A DNA stretch of 64,000 nucleotides from Doris montereyensis (Eukaryota; Mollusca; Gastropoda; Nudibranchia; Dorididae): contig JAXRKP010000997.1 of assembly GCA_037039925.1 (NCBI GenBank), forward strand, positions 97,501 through 161,500. The letters run 5' to 3'. Of the stretch, positions 23,845 through 36,199 are shown piece by piece. The notes under the pieces are model-generated. The model was not told the origin of the DNA. It did not search any database and saw only the letters and a program-made list of their open reading frames with translations. Both the position numbers and the translations under genes were made by a program. Every line of letters starts with the position of its first letter. The first letter of the stretch is position 1.

Positions 23845-26800
23845 TGACCCTCTGTGAAAATTGAACATAGGGTTATGAGTTTCATGGAGAGAAAAAAACA
23901 ATTTTGGGAGTGTACAATAGAGAGAAAATTATGCTTGAAAGGAGTCTCTTTATCCTGTTCATAAAGTTTTGAATGATGAAAGTTTCATGGACAAATTTTG
24001 TCAAATTGGTTCAAGAGATACTGATCCCCCAAGTTGGAAGACCTCAGTTGCTTGAAAAAATTTTTTTAATGTTCTCAGATCTTGTCTGTGTGGGCCTACA
24101 TGTACACACCATTCAGATCATTATTTGCTTGATTCTATTTTCGGCTGTCAAATCTTTCTTCAATTTTGAAAGGCACGTCAAAAAGTTTAGTAAAATCACC
24201 AATAAGCCGTAAAAACTATACTCATCTTTATCATTAATACGGTGCATATGTAAGGAAAGACAACATGTTAAAGAAATTTGGCTCACCACAATAAATAATT
24301 GTCTATTGATTCATTGCTAGCGTCTGATAATTGTTTCCACAAGAAAACGCAGGAAAATGAGGATTTTTTTCTGCTCACACATTTTCTTCATTATGTTAAC
24401 ATTTCTCTTTTTATTGTTGGAATCTGCAGGTCACAGATGGCTTTTATTGGAAAATCCTCTTCTTTTTTTTTTTTTTGTCGTCAACCTTTATTCATCTTAT
24501 TTTTTTATTTTTTTCATTTTTCTTCAAGTACATATTTTTTTCAGGAAATCGCAAGCTCAATACGCTGCTTTCTCCTGTCTCCTGTTGTACACATTATACT
24601 GATAGTCTTACTGTGTGTAGGAGGGGTGGTTGTACATCTCCATTTTATGGACATATATAATACAAGAATAATTACCCTCAGAGACACAGATAACATTCAG
24701 ATGAGTATTTGGCCTGACTGATACTATTCCAACGTTTTATTTGATATAACCCTGTTTGAAAGGGCGGCTCAAGTGAATGGAAGTTTTACTCAAAGATGGG
24801 GAAAAGATGACATTTTCCTTGATTAAACATCGCTTCCAGCTGAAAGATTCCTCAAAGTGAAAACGATCTTGACATCATCTAGAACATACATGCAAAATAT
24901 GGTTACTCTTAGTGGCCTGGCAACAGAACATTTGACACACAAAAGGGTGGCCAATTAAGAATTGTATATCTAAAATATAGATATCCCAATAGCACTCCTT
25001 ATTTTGGGGTTTTGGAATTGTATCCAGTTCTACACCCATAAATTCTGCACAGAAGTCAAACATTTCCGGAATAAGTTCTCAAAACTGGATAAATGGAGAC
25101 AGGTCAAGAAAATATTGAGCTCGCGAAAAGGTCAATTCAACTCTTCTGCACAATTGATTTTATTGTCATTTTAAACACTTTAACTTTCATTTATATCAGT
25201 CAACAGCAGCTAATGTATTTTGCTTGAGTTTGTTTTGTTCTCTGATCTCACCTATTTCAGGTTTGTGGGCCATTTTTCTGTTTGTTCTGCATAATTTTCA
25301 AATGTTTGCACCGTAATATCTTCTTTTCAACAGCAATTCTTATATTCTTTTTAATTTCCTGTTGTTTTCCTTCGGGATTTGGTTTTCTTGTTTCCACTAT
25401 GTGTATGCTTGCTTGATTATATGGTAGGTCTGTGTATCTAATTCAATTTCTTTCCCAAATATTCTAGATTATTTTTAACTCATAGACCCAGTATATCAAT
25501 TTCTTATGTCAGCTAGATCTATATATGACTGACTGAATGTTGGGATATCATTCAAAATGTTATTTGTTACATATTTGTTACAGATTAATTTCATGCATGC
25601 AATTATGGCAACATTTTTATGAACATAATGACGATTATGACACATAATAGAACATTTTATTATAAAAGGCTATTAAATCAGATACATCAGTATTAAAAGA
25701 TATGGTTGCTCAGTTTCTCCTTTCTCTTTCAGTTTCGAGCTGTTTTTAAATTGTCTCTTTTCTTTTCCAATTTTGTTTTCATCAGTGATTTTTTTAGTTT
25801 TTGAAACACTTTTCATGAAACTTTCTATAATAAATTTTGTTCTTGCGTGGGAGATTTAAATTCTTTAGTTTTATGATATATAATGTTATATATTTATTTG
25901 ATGTTTACCCTATGAAGGAGAGATTTGTCAATACATGTAACAATACTAACATTCCATTTTTCTTCAAGATTGATAGTGAATTTTTTCTACTGTTATCAAG
26001 GACATCATTACTGTTATATTTTCACCGATTTTCTTACTCTCATCATGAACCTGATTGAAATTAGCTTAGAACTGTTGTTACCTCAAATAAATAGTCTCTC
26101 CGAGATTTAGTGTAGACATTTGCTCAAACAAATTTAAGCCATCTTTCACATTATACAAACATGCTCAAATGCTGTCGTACATGGTTGTATTTTAGAAAGC
26201 AAAGGCTGTTACACCAGGTCTTTTTCAAATCTACATTTCAGATGAAGACTAAATGGATTAGTCTTTAGTTTTTTGTTATAGTTTAAGTTAAAAGGAAACA
26301 CTTGCTTTCCAAGTGAAATAAACCATTAAAATAGTGATTGCAAGTTATTTCCACAATATATTGACTCTTTAACTCAAATACATTCTACTTTTTTTATTTC
26401 GTGCTGTTCAAAGAGTCAATAAACTTCTCAATGTTTATCGTTTTAAATATCGATCTACTGGATCTGTTCTTTAATTTTTGCCCTTTAATTTCTACTTTAA
26501 TGCGTTTGTGTATGTATGTATGTATGTATGTAGGTATGTGTGTGTGTGTGGAAGAGAGAATGTTCAACTGTCTTTAATGTGAATGGGTTTTTTATGATAA
26601 TGTTTCTGTTTCTTTGCATTACCTCAACCTGAAATTTGATTTGTACCATCATTGACACTTAAATTTTCATTGACATACATAGAAAACACACATAGCTACA
26701 ATTACAAAGCATGGCATGTGTTATGTATATAACCAAGGGAGCAAATGCAGCACATGTAGTACCTAGCTTCATATTATTACTGCTTGCAACTAATGTCTTA

Positions 26801-27030
26801 ACTAACAAGTCAAAAGAGCCATCCCCTTTAATGTCACATTAGAGCTCTTTTTATGTATGGGGGCTTAAATTTCGCCTTCCACTTTGTGTTTAAGTGAAGG
26901 CTTTGTTGTGGTTTCTCTTTGTTTTGTTTTGCTTTTCTTTTCTTTTTTTCTTTTTTTTTAACTGTATTATGTCTTAATTTATTTTTGTATTTTTGTGTTG
27001 TTATTGATCAATTTCTATTCAAACCAATAC
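23845..27030. other. Intronic stretch between exons c and d, no gene recognised
   Basis: Very AT-rich. The only structured element is a (GTAT)n/(GT)n run at 26512-26551. Small open frames such as 24299-24721 are hydrophobic T-rich shadows. No further EF-hand exon was found here by eye. Confidence 0.5.
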
Positions 27031-27034
27031 AATC

Positions 27035-28076
27035 TGAAGAATTTGAACTAGATATAGGATTTAGATAGGACTGTATTCTGAGCCATCTTTTGTTTATCAT
27101 ATGCATGGATTCAGTTGCAAAAGCATCATCAAAAATGAAGAAAATGAATGTAGGTATATATGGACACTCAAACCAATAAATCTATCAATGCTTTCATTTG
27201 CTTATGATTTAGCTCTATTTGGAAAATCAGAAAGTGACCTTCAATATAATATCAACATGCTGAATTATGAACTAAATAAAAAAGGAATGAAAGTAAATGC
27301 AAAAGTGCTACAGTGCTAAAGCACAAAACCTTAAATCGGGCAGACAGAAATTAGAACAAGTTTAAAACTACAATTGACTAGGAGAAATGATTAACTCAGA
27401 GGGGAAAACTAAGAGGAGAAACCAACCAGAGTATCCAAAAGGCAATCAATGACAATGTATACCATCTAGGAAAGAATTGTCAACAAAAACCAAAATGATG
27501 ACAGTATACAACACAGTTTATTGTCTTACTCTCCATTCTGTATGGCAGTGAAACTGGACATTAGACAGTAGGAAATACAGTAAGTTCAGGCAGCTGAAAT
27601 GAAATATCTCAGAAGAATAGTAGGGAAAATTTAAAGAGGCAAAATCAGAAACACAACAATAACTTATAAGAGATGAAACCAAAGCAAATAACATTAAAAC
27701 TAAGATAGAAATAAATCAAGTCAGATGCTTTGGACATAGAAACAGAATGGGTGAAAAGAGACTAGCTAGATCAGTGTACAATGCTAAAACCCAAGGTAAA
27801 AGACCAAGAGGTAGACCTCGGAGAAAATGGGAAGAAGATATAAAAGGAGCACTAAATCAAAGGAATTTAACACAGGGGAAACAGAAAATGTCAGGACAGG
27901 GTATCCAGGAGAAAGATTATTTTAGATATCTAAACCCATACGCCGGAAAGTAGAATGGGAACTGATGAAGAAAGAAGGAAACCGACAATTTTAGGATAGG
28001 GTGGCCGAAAGAAAGATCATTTCGGGCATCTAAACCCATACCCCAGAAGGTAGGATGGAAATTGATAAAGAAAGAA
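27035..28076 (+). mobile_element. EN-RT LINE copy B, 5'-truncated relic
   Basis: It begins inside the RT (FELDIG-like, then SFAYDLALFGKSESDLQ, with the FADD motif changed to FAYD), continues through MNKMG..RPRGRPRRKWEED near 27747-27850, and ends with the shared 3' sequence CCGGAAAGTAGAATGGGAAC followed by GAAAGA repeats. Many frame breaks; dead. Confidence 0.8.
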
Positions 28077-28084
28077 AGGAAGAA

Positions 28085-28340
28085 GCTGGTAGGTCCTACT
28101 TTTTCTTCATTGTTAAGGGTTGATGGGCGTTGCCTGTAGGTCCTATTTTTTTCCTTTCACTCTTCAACTTATCTTTCATCTTGCTGCTTCCTCTTAATTC
28201 TCCCTGAGATATGGTGGACAGGGTAAATTGCAACAAAATAAACTTCTTTCCCTTCTTTCACCTATCTTCCATCTTCATACTGTTGCCACTTAATTCACCC
28301 GTAGATACCACTTTTGGTGAACAATAAATTTCAATGAAAC
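28085..28340. repeat. Dispersed pyrimidine-rich repeat, two units
   Basis: Two tandem units of a repeat with TAGGTCCTA, a pyrimidine-rich stretch, CTTAATTCTCCCTGAGAT, GGTGGACAGGGTAAATT. Related units occur at 34595-34725 and 37465-37600. Family unknown. Confidence 0.55.
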
Positions 28341-28344
28341 AAAC

Positions 28345-29945
28345 AAACTTATAAATCAAACGCTGAGAGACATTGTATCTTGCAAAGATACTTGTCAAAA
28401 TGTGGTTTAACAAAAGACAGCTAGGGTTTGATTAAAACTGACAGGGATAATGTTGAAACATTTTAGTCTCAAATAGAACATGAGAAGGTACATTGCTGAA
28501 TCCAAAATGCTGACAAGAAATAAAGAAGAGTGTTGTGCAGTCGTGAGCAATTATACTATATAATGATAATATGAGGGCATTGTTTGTTAAGATCCAATTA
28601 AGAAGAACAGTTTGCATTTGGAGTACATAAACAAATGGGTAGCAGTGCTGGGACATGGATTTTCCTTTAAAAGCATGATGAACTCAAAATGCAGGTGTAC
28701 TTTCATCATTTCACTTTCACCAATCATCTTGACCTGACCTTTGTGTAGTCCTCAATTGACTTTGGACACATGGTGAGTAAGAGATGGAAATAAATGCAAG
28801 CATAATTTAGGAAAGTATCTTAAATGACAAGTGTTGAAAGCGCCAGCAACAGTTTTTGGAACAGAACATACTCTGTATAAATTATAAACATTGACAAAAT
28901 AGAAAGATTATTTCAGAGTTAAGAAAAATTTTTATCTGGTCAGTTTATGGTGGATTTTGTTGGTCGCGTTAGTTTGTTACAAGCTGTGTCGTTCTAAGGC
29001 TTTTTTTTTAACAAAAGAAGAAAGGAGTTGATGATTTTTTGTGTTGTTTTGTTTTGTTGGTGAGATGTCATGTAATAAATAATGCAGATAATTTATTGAA
29101 TGAATCGATTGAGGGATTGGTTGTTACGTATTTTTGCAAAAACGCGCTTAGCACCTTTATAGTGATATCATTGCTTCTACTACTAACAATAACATGTTAT
29201 CTGCTCTGATGTCACAAGAACCTACATGAACACACACATGACACAGGAATCTCAGTTCGTAATGAAACGAGTTGAAATTTACACATAATAGTTGCACTGC
29301 ACATTGTGTTCAGTTGTACATTGAAGTGTAAATGTAAGCTTCTGTGCATTCTTCTAATTCGAAGTGGGGGGGGGGGGGGGGGGTGTCTTATTTTGATTTG
29401 GATTCTCTTAGGTTCTTTTTTATTTATTTTTTGTTTATTTATTTTTGTTTGATACATTTATTTCGTTTATTTATTCATTTATTTATGTTTTAACGTGTGA
29501 ACCATTCTCATTTAGTATCCTTTGTATTTTTCTTAAACCAACGAGTTATAGTTTACATGAATCTTCTTTTAACTTGAATCATGTTTCAAAACATGATAAA
29601 TGTAGTAAATTAAGCATCTCTCTATGCTTGTAAGAAGTAGGAGTTTATTTTTGCTTTGCATTATCTTAGGAGGAGGAGGATCTTGTGCAATTTTACATAA
29701 TCTTAGAGCAAAAGTGAAACGAAAAAGACAGGAACATTTTTGTATGTCGTTTATGATGGAGTTTTCATAACCTCGTTGCCTAAAAGTGTAAATTTATTAA
29801 CTTTTGCATCAAACAACAACAACAAATTTCGCACCTGTCATTGGATCTTCCCATAACAAAGTTTTTTGTAAAAATTGCTGAGATCCACAGATTTGACATA
29901 AGTGCATTTTGCCGTGCTAATGTAATGCATCTTTAATCCTAATCC
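28345..29945. other. Intronic, no gene recognised
   Basis: AT-rich. It contains a pure poly(G) run of about 17 near 29368-29384. No domain-bearing frame. Confidence 0.5.
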
Positions 29946-30027
29946 AATGTCCCCCCCTGTCTCCCTCCCTTTTTCTCTTCCCCTTTCGCTCTCTCCCTCG
30001 TGCATGTCGTCTTCGAAAACCATCAAG

Positions 30028-30250
30028 AATCGCCATCAGAAGGGGTGACAAAGAGCATGTCAAAATTTTTACCGATGATGAAATTGCCAACATCGTTGAT
30101 TCGGTCATCACTGAGAACGACGCCAACAAGGATGGTTACATAGAATACTTTGAATTCAAGAAGAAACAGTCAGAGACCAGAAAAGCAGCACCCGTACCCG
30201 AGGACCAACAACAACAGCAGCAGCAGCAACAACAACAACAACAACCATAG
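30028..30250 (+). CDS. MCFD2: MCFD2-like candidate last exon d: EF-hand 2, polyQ tail, phase conflict
   Basis: A long pyrimidine tract (29948-29999) precedes AG sites at 30026, 30038 and 30041. The EF frame reads GDKEHVKIFTDDEIANIVDS, then the canonical loop DANKDGYIEYFE, FKKKQSETRKAAPVPED, 13 Gln, Pro and TAG. From any of the three AGs, however, this frame needs two bases from the exon before, whereas exon 2 supplies one. It therefore fits exon 1 (skipping EF-hand 1), an unseen exon, or an indel error near the G run at 30042-30045; joined to exon 2 from 30028 the start would read ESPSEG, then shift. A decayed exon is also possible, but the intact loop and open tail argue against it. Confidence 0.55.
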
Positions 30251-30616
30251 AAGAATTAGCATTTAGGTTACGGTTATTGATCATTGTCTGTGTCTGCTAG
30301 TAAAAAAAAAAAAAAGAAAACGGTTAAGAATTTAAAAGGGCTTTTTTTAAGTTTGTATCAAATTTCCATCATAGACTGTTTTCTGAAATGTTTTCGTTTG
30401 GCAAATATTTTGGTTTTTGTTCAATGAGACATCTTGTTATTTTTCCTTGGGAAATCTATAGGGTCATTTTAAAGTTTCTTTTAAGTATATCATAAAATTC
30501 TTTGATTCACTGATTACTCATGATCACAATTAGGAAAGATCCCATTGCGAGTCACAACCTTTTTACAAATGTCAGCACTTTGTAAGGTTTAAATTTATTG
30601 GCCACATTTTTTGGAG

Positions 30617-30622
30617 AATAAA
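30617..30622 (+). terminator. Candidate poly(A) signal for exon d
   Basis: AATAAA, 367 bp after the exon d stop. Confidence 0.4.
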
Positions 30623-30696
30623 GATACAGTAAGTTTCTTAAAAGGTCTTTAATTTACTTTAAAGTATATCCCAGGTATGAACAAGCAGTCTTTTAC

Positions 30697-30990
30697 TCTT
30701 AGTAGAGCGAGGCGTCAACCTCAGCCTTGCAACCAGAAGATTGTTGGTTCATGCCCCTATGGTGAAAAAATGGTTTTTAAATGTTTTCAATTGTTTTGTT
30801 TTTTAGTGCTGTAGGTAAGGCCAGAGATTGACACTTAGTCCCATTGGAGACGGACGATAAGATCACAACTCTCTGTGCACGCTAAAGATGGCTGTTTACA
30901 TGGCAGTGCGAGCAAAAAAACATTTTTAATCCTACCAAAAACCCTTGAGATCACCTTACCAGTGCATGTGGCTTATATCAAATCAAATCA
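30697..30990 (+). mobile_element. SINE family 1 copy
   Basis: It has a tRNA-like head (TAGTAGAGCGAGGCGTCAAC, TTGGTTCATGCCCC), then the body CCCATTGGAGACGGACGATA, GATCACAACTCTCTGTGCAC, and the tail ATCAAATCAAATCAAAA. The poly(C) run seen in other copies is absent. Confidence 0.75.
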
Positions 30991-30999
30991 AAACTCATA

Positions 31000-31985
31000 T
31001 GATAGATTGGATATAAAAAGATTGTCTTGTACAGCAATGTCTAAGTCATTGCCCTGAGAGAGTGCTTGTAATTTTGTGGGGAAAGGAATGTGGAACATAA
31101 ATTATATATATATGCTGTTACATAAGATCTGTCCCTCATTGTCCTCGTTACATCAGTTACACTGGGTTTTTCTTGCTCAAGTCTTTTTTTTTTTTAGTGA
31201 AAACGAACGCAGGAGAGAGTGGAAGGGATAAGTCTGATAGACTTACAACAACAAACATTTCTTAATCCTTTTCAATTTCTTTTTTCATATTTCGGTGCGG
31301 CTTAAAAGAAGGTACTGAATGAAATACAGATTTTTGTTCTTTGTTAAAACGTTATGTTATCTTTTAGCTGTTAATGTGTTCGCTTTTGCTCTCAGGCTTA
31401 CTCCAGTGTTTCTGTAGTTACAATTTTCCTTTATTATGTTACGAAACTTTGAAGTCCCAATATTTCTTAACGGATTTTTATGCTGTTTTTTTGAATTAGT
31501 AAATTTATGCGTTTGTCTAGTTATGGGTAGATTTTATTGTTTGACATATTCATGAAACATCCTCTTGTATCAAATTATAGAAAGACAAGACATGATTCGT
31601 CAGCCGTTCTGTTTTGTATGTGTATGTTTGCTCCTGGTGCTGGGTTTTCAATTGTAAAATTTAATTTTCTTTATTATGTCTTTGTTGTTATTATCGTTTC
31701 ATTTTTTTTCACATCCATGTGCTCTCTCAATAATGGACGTTTGAGTTCAGAATCTGTGCATGAGAGCAGTGGGGGAGAAAAAGATTTATTTGTTTTCTTT
31801 TGATCTTTTATATAATTTTTATTATAAAACTTACATAATCCTCAGTTATATTTCGTTTGATCTACTTAAAAATAGTTTATTAAAGAAACAAAATCCATTT
31901 CATAATGTCCCAACACTATCATTGTTATTCTTATTAATGTTTACCTGACAATAGAGGCTATAAAGGAAATATAAAGTCAAGCAAT
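31000..31985. other. Intronic, no gene recognised
   Basis: AT-rich, T-rich short frames only. No motif. Confidence 0.5.
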
Positions 31986-31989
31986 CATG

Positions 31990-32270
31990 AGTGGCATTGG
32001 TGGCAGTGGTTAGGCTGCTGGACTTATAAGTATGAGATCCTGTGTTTGAATCCTAGCAAAGCTAGGTCCGACGTTATCTTCTTTAGGAAAGGCACTTAGC
32101 ACGCATTTTCCCCACTCGATTCAGGCGCAAATGGGCACAACCACTAGCCTGTGAGTAAGCACCTGCATCAGACTAGCGTGATTATCATCACCTGTTTCGC
32201 TTCATGCCATAGAAACCTGGATAAGCTCCAACTCTATGGGAAGTAATGGCCTTGGAAGGAACTTAACTTA
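31990..32270 (+). mobile_element. SINE family 2 copy
   Basis: GGCAGTGGTTAGGCTGCTGG head, GTGTTTGAATCCTAGCAAAG B-box-like word, CTAGGTCCGACGTTATCTTC, end at GATAAGCTCCAACTCTATGG. Confidence 0.75.
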
Positions 32271-32274
32271 ACCA

Positions 32275-34590
32275 TGAGTGTGTAGTGTGTGGCAAAATGG
32301 GCCAAGTTGTATTCTTCAAAATTGTATGACAATGACATAACAGAGGTGGTATGGGAAACAAAACTGAAGATTTCCTTTTTTCAAGCTGACTGATATGAAA
32401 CAAAGAGTTGTGCGCATTTAAAGCATTATTTTCACCATCCGCAATTCTATTTCCACAGTCTAGTCGGTGTAAATGGGGGATGGTACAATCATCACTGTGT
32501 TTTTTGTCATGTTGCGCCAACTATTCATTGTCAGAAGCATTTCTATGTCTGTCATTTACGTCTGGTATGGGGAAAAGGAAGTGCCTTATACTTATGCGTA
32601 GGGCCATAGCAACATACCTGAGTGTGGCAAATGTGAGAAATAAATGTAGGGGAGAAATATGATAGTCTACACTCTCTTTTATTACTTATTGGCCAGTGGA
32701 AGTCATTGCTTAAATGTTTTTATGTTATTATTATACTTCATATGAAAGTAGACAGGTCATCAAGTTCATTTAACCTTTAGAACCCTGACCAACTGGCTCT
32801 AATTTGACCCTCCACCTGGCCTCCCGAGACTCTGTGGTATTATTATGTTAGAGCAGACGCTAAAGTGGGCATATGGCACGGAGTGAGAGTCTGCCCGCTA
32901 GACCGTATATAGGGGTTCAAAGTGTTGGGTCTGAAATGCCCCAAATAGGGGTCACAAATTTTATCCGTTTCATTCATCAATGTCTGCAATCATGTTAATA
33001 ATGTTTGTTATGAGTTTGAGTTCAGAAATATTGTTATGTTTAATGATTTACTTTACTGTAGTAACTCTTCTTTTTTCTATATGGTATATAATTAATACTT
33101 TTCTAGTCTCAAATCAAATTTTACTTGTGAAAATTTAAAGAAACGATTATCTCATAGAATCTGTGATAGTTTTGTTTTTACATAGCGCTGTGTGACTGTT
33201 ATTGCAACATTCCTTGTGTGTCTCTTCTCTTGCCTGACACCAACCAATTTTTCTTCTTTTGTCTTACTTTAAGCCGTAGCAATTTCATTGTAAAATGAAG
33301 TATTACACTTCTCAATACTGGCTCATTATTTATCATTTTCGCATAGTTGATATTGTATCCAGTGATGAAGCAGATGCTGAGAATATCTAGGTTCATGTGA
33401 AAATAGGTGAATGATTTTGGACACAAGACTTTTGTCACGTTGTAGTTGTCGTAGCCTTTTGAATTGTTGAGATAGGATGTAATTATAATTCATTGCTGTC
33501 TCAATTTCAACACGTGAAACGAACGTGATTTGGTTTGGATTTCTCTCTTTGACCTGTTTCTGAGAAACCCAGATTGATTTTCCGTAGAATTCTGAATTTA
33601 AAGTGCATTTTCATGCGTTTGAATCTCATTCTTTTAAATTGTTTGTTTTTGAAGGAAATCCCTCTTCAATTGAAATGATTTGATGGTGCTTTGTGTGAGC
33701 TTACTTGAAGGATGTCTATTGTCATGTACATGTACACTGTCTGTAGACAGACCTCCAAGAGTTTCGCTTTCATCTCCAATTTTGGACTGAGCGCTAGGAT
33801 ATATCTGTCTAGGACCAGGTTTTATTTTTACTGGAGACACAGTAAGAACTTAATGTGACTGTTGGGATGGTTTTGTTCTGAGCTGTGATGTAATACTTAT
33901 TCTTGTTTTTGGGGTTTTTTTTTCTTCTTTTTGACTACTTTACGTTTTGTGGTTTCTTTCTCCTACATTCCTATTTTGTTTAAATCTGAGAGATGCTTTA
34001 TTCCCTATTACCCAGTTATGTGAGTCTTATAATCAAAAGTATAGAATGAATTACAGCGAATTACATAGTTAAAGAAATTCAGTACACCTTAATTAATATG
34101 TCTTAATAGAATTTACCCCATTTGCAATCCAATTTACCCCACAACTTGCAAAATTTGGCAAAGATTTTGTCTCACCATTGGTCGTTCAAATATTTTTTGT
34201 TGTTGCGACCATCCTCTTTGTTGTTTTGTTTTTTTGTGGCACTTTCACCGCTATAATATTCTTTATCAAGACAGATTTTCTTTGGCTGTAACCAGTGGAT
34301 GGAGTTTTATAACTGGGTGAAATAAATCACATTTTTTTAAAAGTTGTTATTCCTTTATTATAACTACTGTAATTGTAATGTTATATATATATTTCAATAA
34401 ATGATGTAATAGTTCAGTTCCTTCATATTTATATTAAATGATAAACTGAGTCTGGGTGATATGTGATGTTATAATTATACTGAAAAAAATGTCAATGGAT
34501 TGAAATTAAAGGGAATGTTAAAATGATATATTGAATGTGTGATTTGATTTGTTTTGTTTTTGGGGTTTTTTTTCCAATGGGCTGCGGGCG
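32275..34590. other. Intronic, no gene recognised
   Basis: Mixed AT-rich sequence. Small open frames at 32263-32662 and 33199-33840 lack domains and have no copies elsewhere in the window. Confidence 0.5.
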
Positions 34591-34594
34591 GCTG

Positions 34595-34725
34595 GCGGGA
34601 GGTTCTGGTAGGTCCTACTTCTATCTTTTTGATTTTACTCTTTCGCTTCTCTTTTTTCTTGCTGTTTCCTCTTAATTTACCCTGAGATAACCACGATGGT
34701 GGACAGGATAAATTTCAATGGGGGG
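34595..34725. repeat. Dispersed pyrimidine-rich repeat copy
   Basis: GGTAGGTCCTACTT, pyrimidine-rich centre, CTTAATTTACCCTGAGATAA, GGTGGACAGGATAAATTTCA: the same family as 28085-28340. Confidence 0.55.
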
Positions 34726-34894
34726 GGGGGAAAGCAAATGGACTAAGGTATGCTGAATTGCTTTGTTTCATTGCTTGTCTAGTTGTCTTTAAAACTGTGC
34801 TCATGAAAGTAGACTAGATCATAATATGGCACAAAGCCAACCATTATTGTCAGCATTATTTAATTGTAAAATGGATTTCAACTTGCTCAAATCT

Positions 34895-35130
34895 TGTGAT
34901 GGCCGAGTGGTTAAAGGCATTGCATTGTGACGGGTTTGAGCCCTACTCTACGCATATTTTTTTTTTTTTTTTTTTCTTTGGCAAGAAAATTTACCTTATG
35001 TGCTCACTTGGACAATATGGGTGACTCCTGTTGCTATGCTCAATGATGATAGTCTATTATTCCTTTATTTAAAGAATGTGGAATGCCAGGCACCACACCT
35101 TTAGATGCCCTGCGTGGATGGCATTAAAAA
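34895..35130 (+). mobile_element. tRNA-headed SINE of a third type
   Basis: GATGGCCGAGTGGTTAAAGG is a clear tRNA Leu/Ser-like A box region, and GGGTTTGAGCCCTACTC is a B-box-like word. A T-run and a body ending near GATGCCCTGCGTGGATGGCA follow. It is not a functional tRNA gene because no acceptor or anticodon arms pair around it. Confidence 0.55.
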
Positions 35131-35639
35131 AATTTTAATAGTTATTTTGTCTGTTACAATTGATAAGGAGTTATTAGAACTTTTTACATAATTACATAGT
35201 AACTAGTAGTTCTACCTTCCATTCTAAGTACGACAAATAAGGAGACAGACGAGATACACAGTAAATAAAATAGATAAAATATAATATATTGTGTCTAAAT
35301 ATATCTTGTTTCATAACAATTAGTAAGTGTTAGACAATAAAAACACTATCGATGAGCAAATATTAAGAAATTTGCCAAGACCCATCTGCTGATAAGATGG
35401 AATAAATGAGATTAAACTTCTTTCTTCTTTTTTTTTTTTAACATGTTTTCTGTTATGTTTTAAACAACCTACTCTAAACTGTTATTGTTCTACAGCATAG
35501 GACAGCGAAAAAGGTCATCTATTGACATTCAATTCTGCCACTGGCAGTAATTAACAAACCAAGATATTGTAAAATTATAAAAGCATGGACATATATAACA
35601 TGTATTTGGAGCATGGTGCACCATAGGCATACACATACA

Positions 35640-35644
35640 GTACA

Positions 35645-35699
<55 letters not shown>

Positions 35700-35790
35700 G
35701 GATAATAATAAATCATTTCTATTGTGCACTAAGTCTATATATGTTTATGCTCTAAGACGCTACAATAGAGGTAACATGTAAATCTGTATT
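35640..35790 (-). mobile_element. (AAT)n tract with LINE 3'-end relic
   Basis: About 60 bp of AAT repeats, then AATCATTTCTATTGTGCAC and GCTCTAAGACGCTACAATAG, resembling the other ATT-tailed LINE ends in reverse orientation. Confidence 0.45.
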
Positions 35791-35936
35791 GTATTTAAAT
35801 AATTAATTGCACACAAGTCCATTCACATGCAATCATGACAGGACAATAACACCTACACCTATATTTACATTCATAACTCTTGTCTGCATTTATGTGGTCT
35901 ATGCATAAATTCTACACATAATTTACACACACAAAC

Positions 35937-36150
<214 letters not shown>

Positions 36151-36199
36151 TCTGTATATCTATTTATCTATCTACTTCTCTCTCATATTCATATACATA

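Noticed and set aside
24299..24721. 140-residue hydrophobic frame after exon c
   Set aside because: Phe-rich text comes from T-runs, and two overlapping frames look the same. No EF loop or acceptor in phase.
34898..34960. Possible tRNA-Leu/Ser gene
   Set aside because: Only A- and B-box-like words are present. The arms do not pair into a cloverleaf, and a T-run follows as in SINE bodies.
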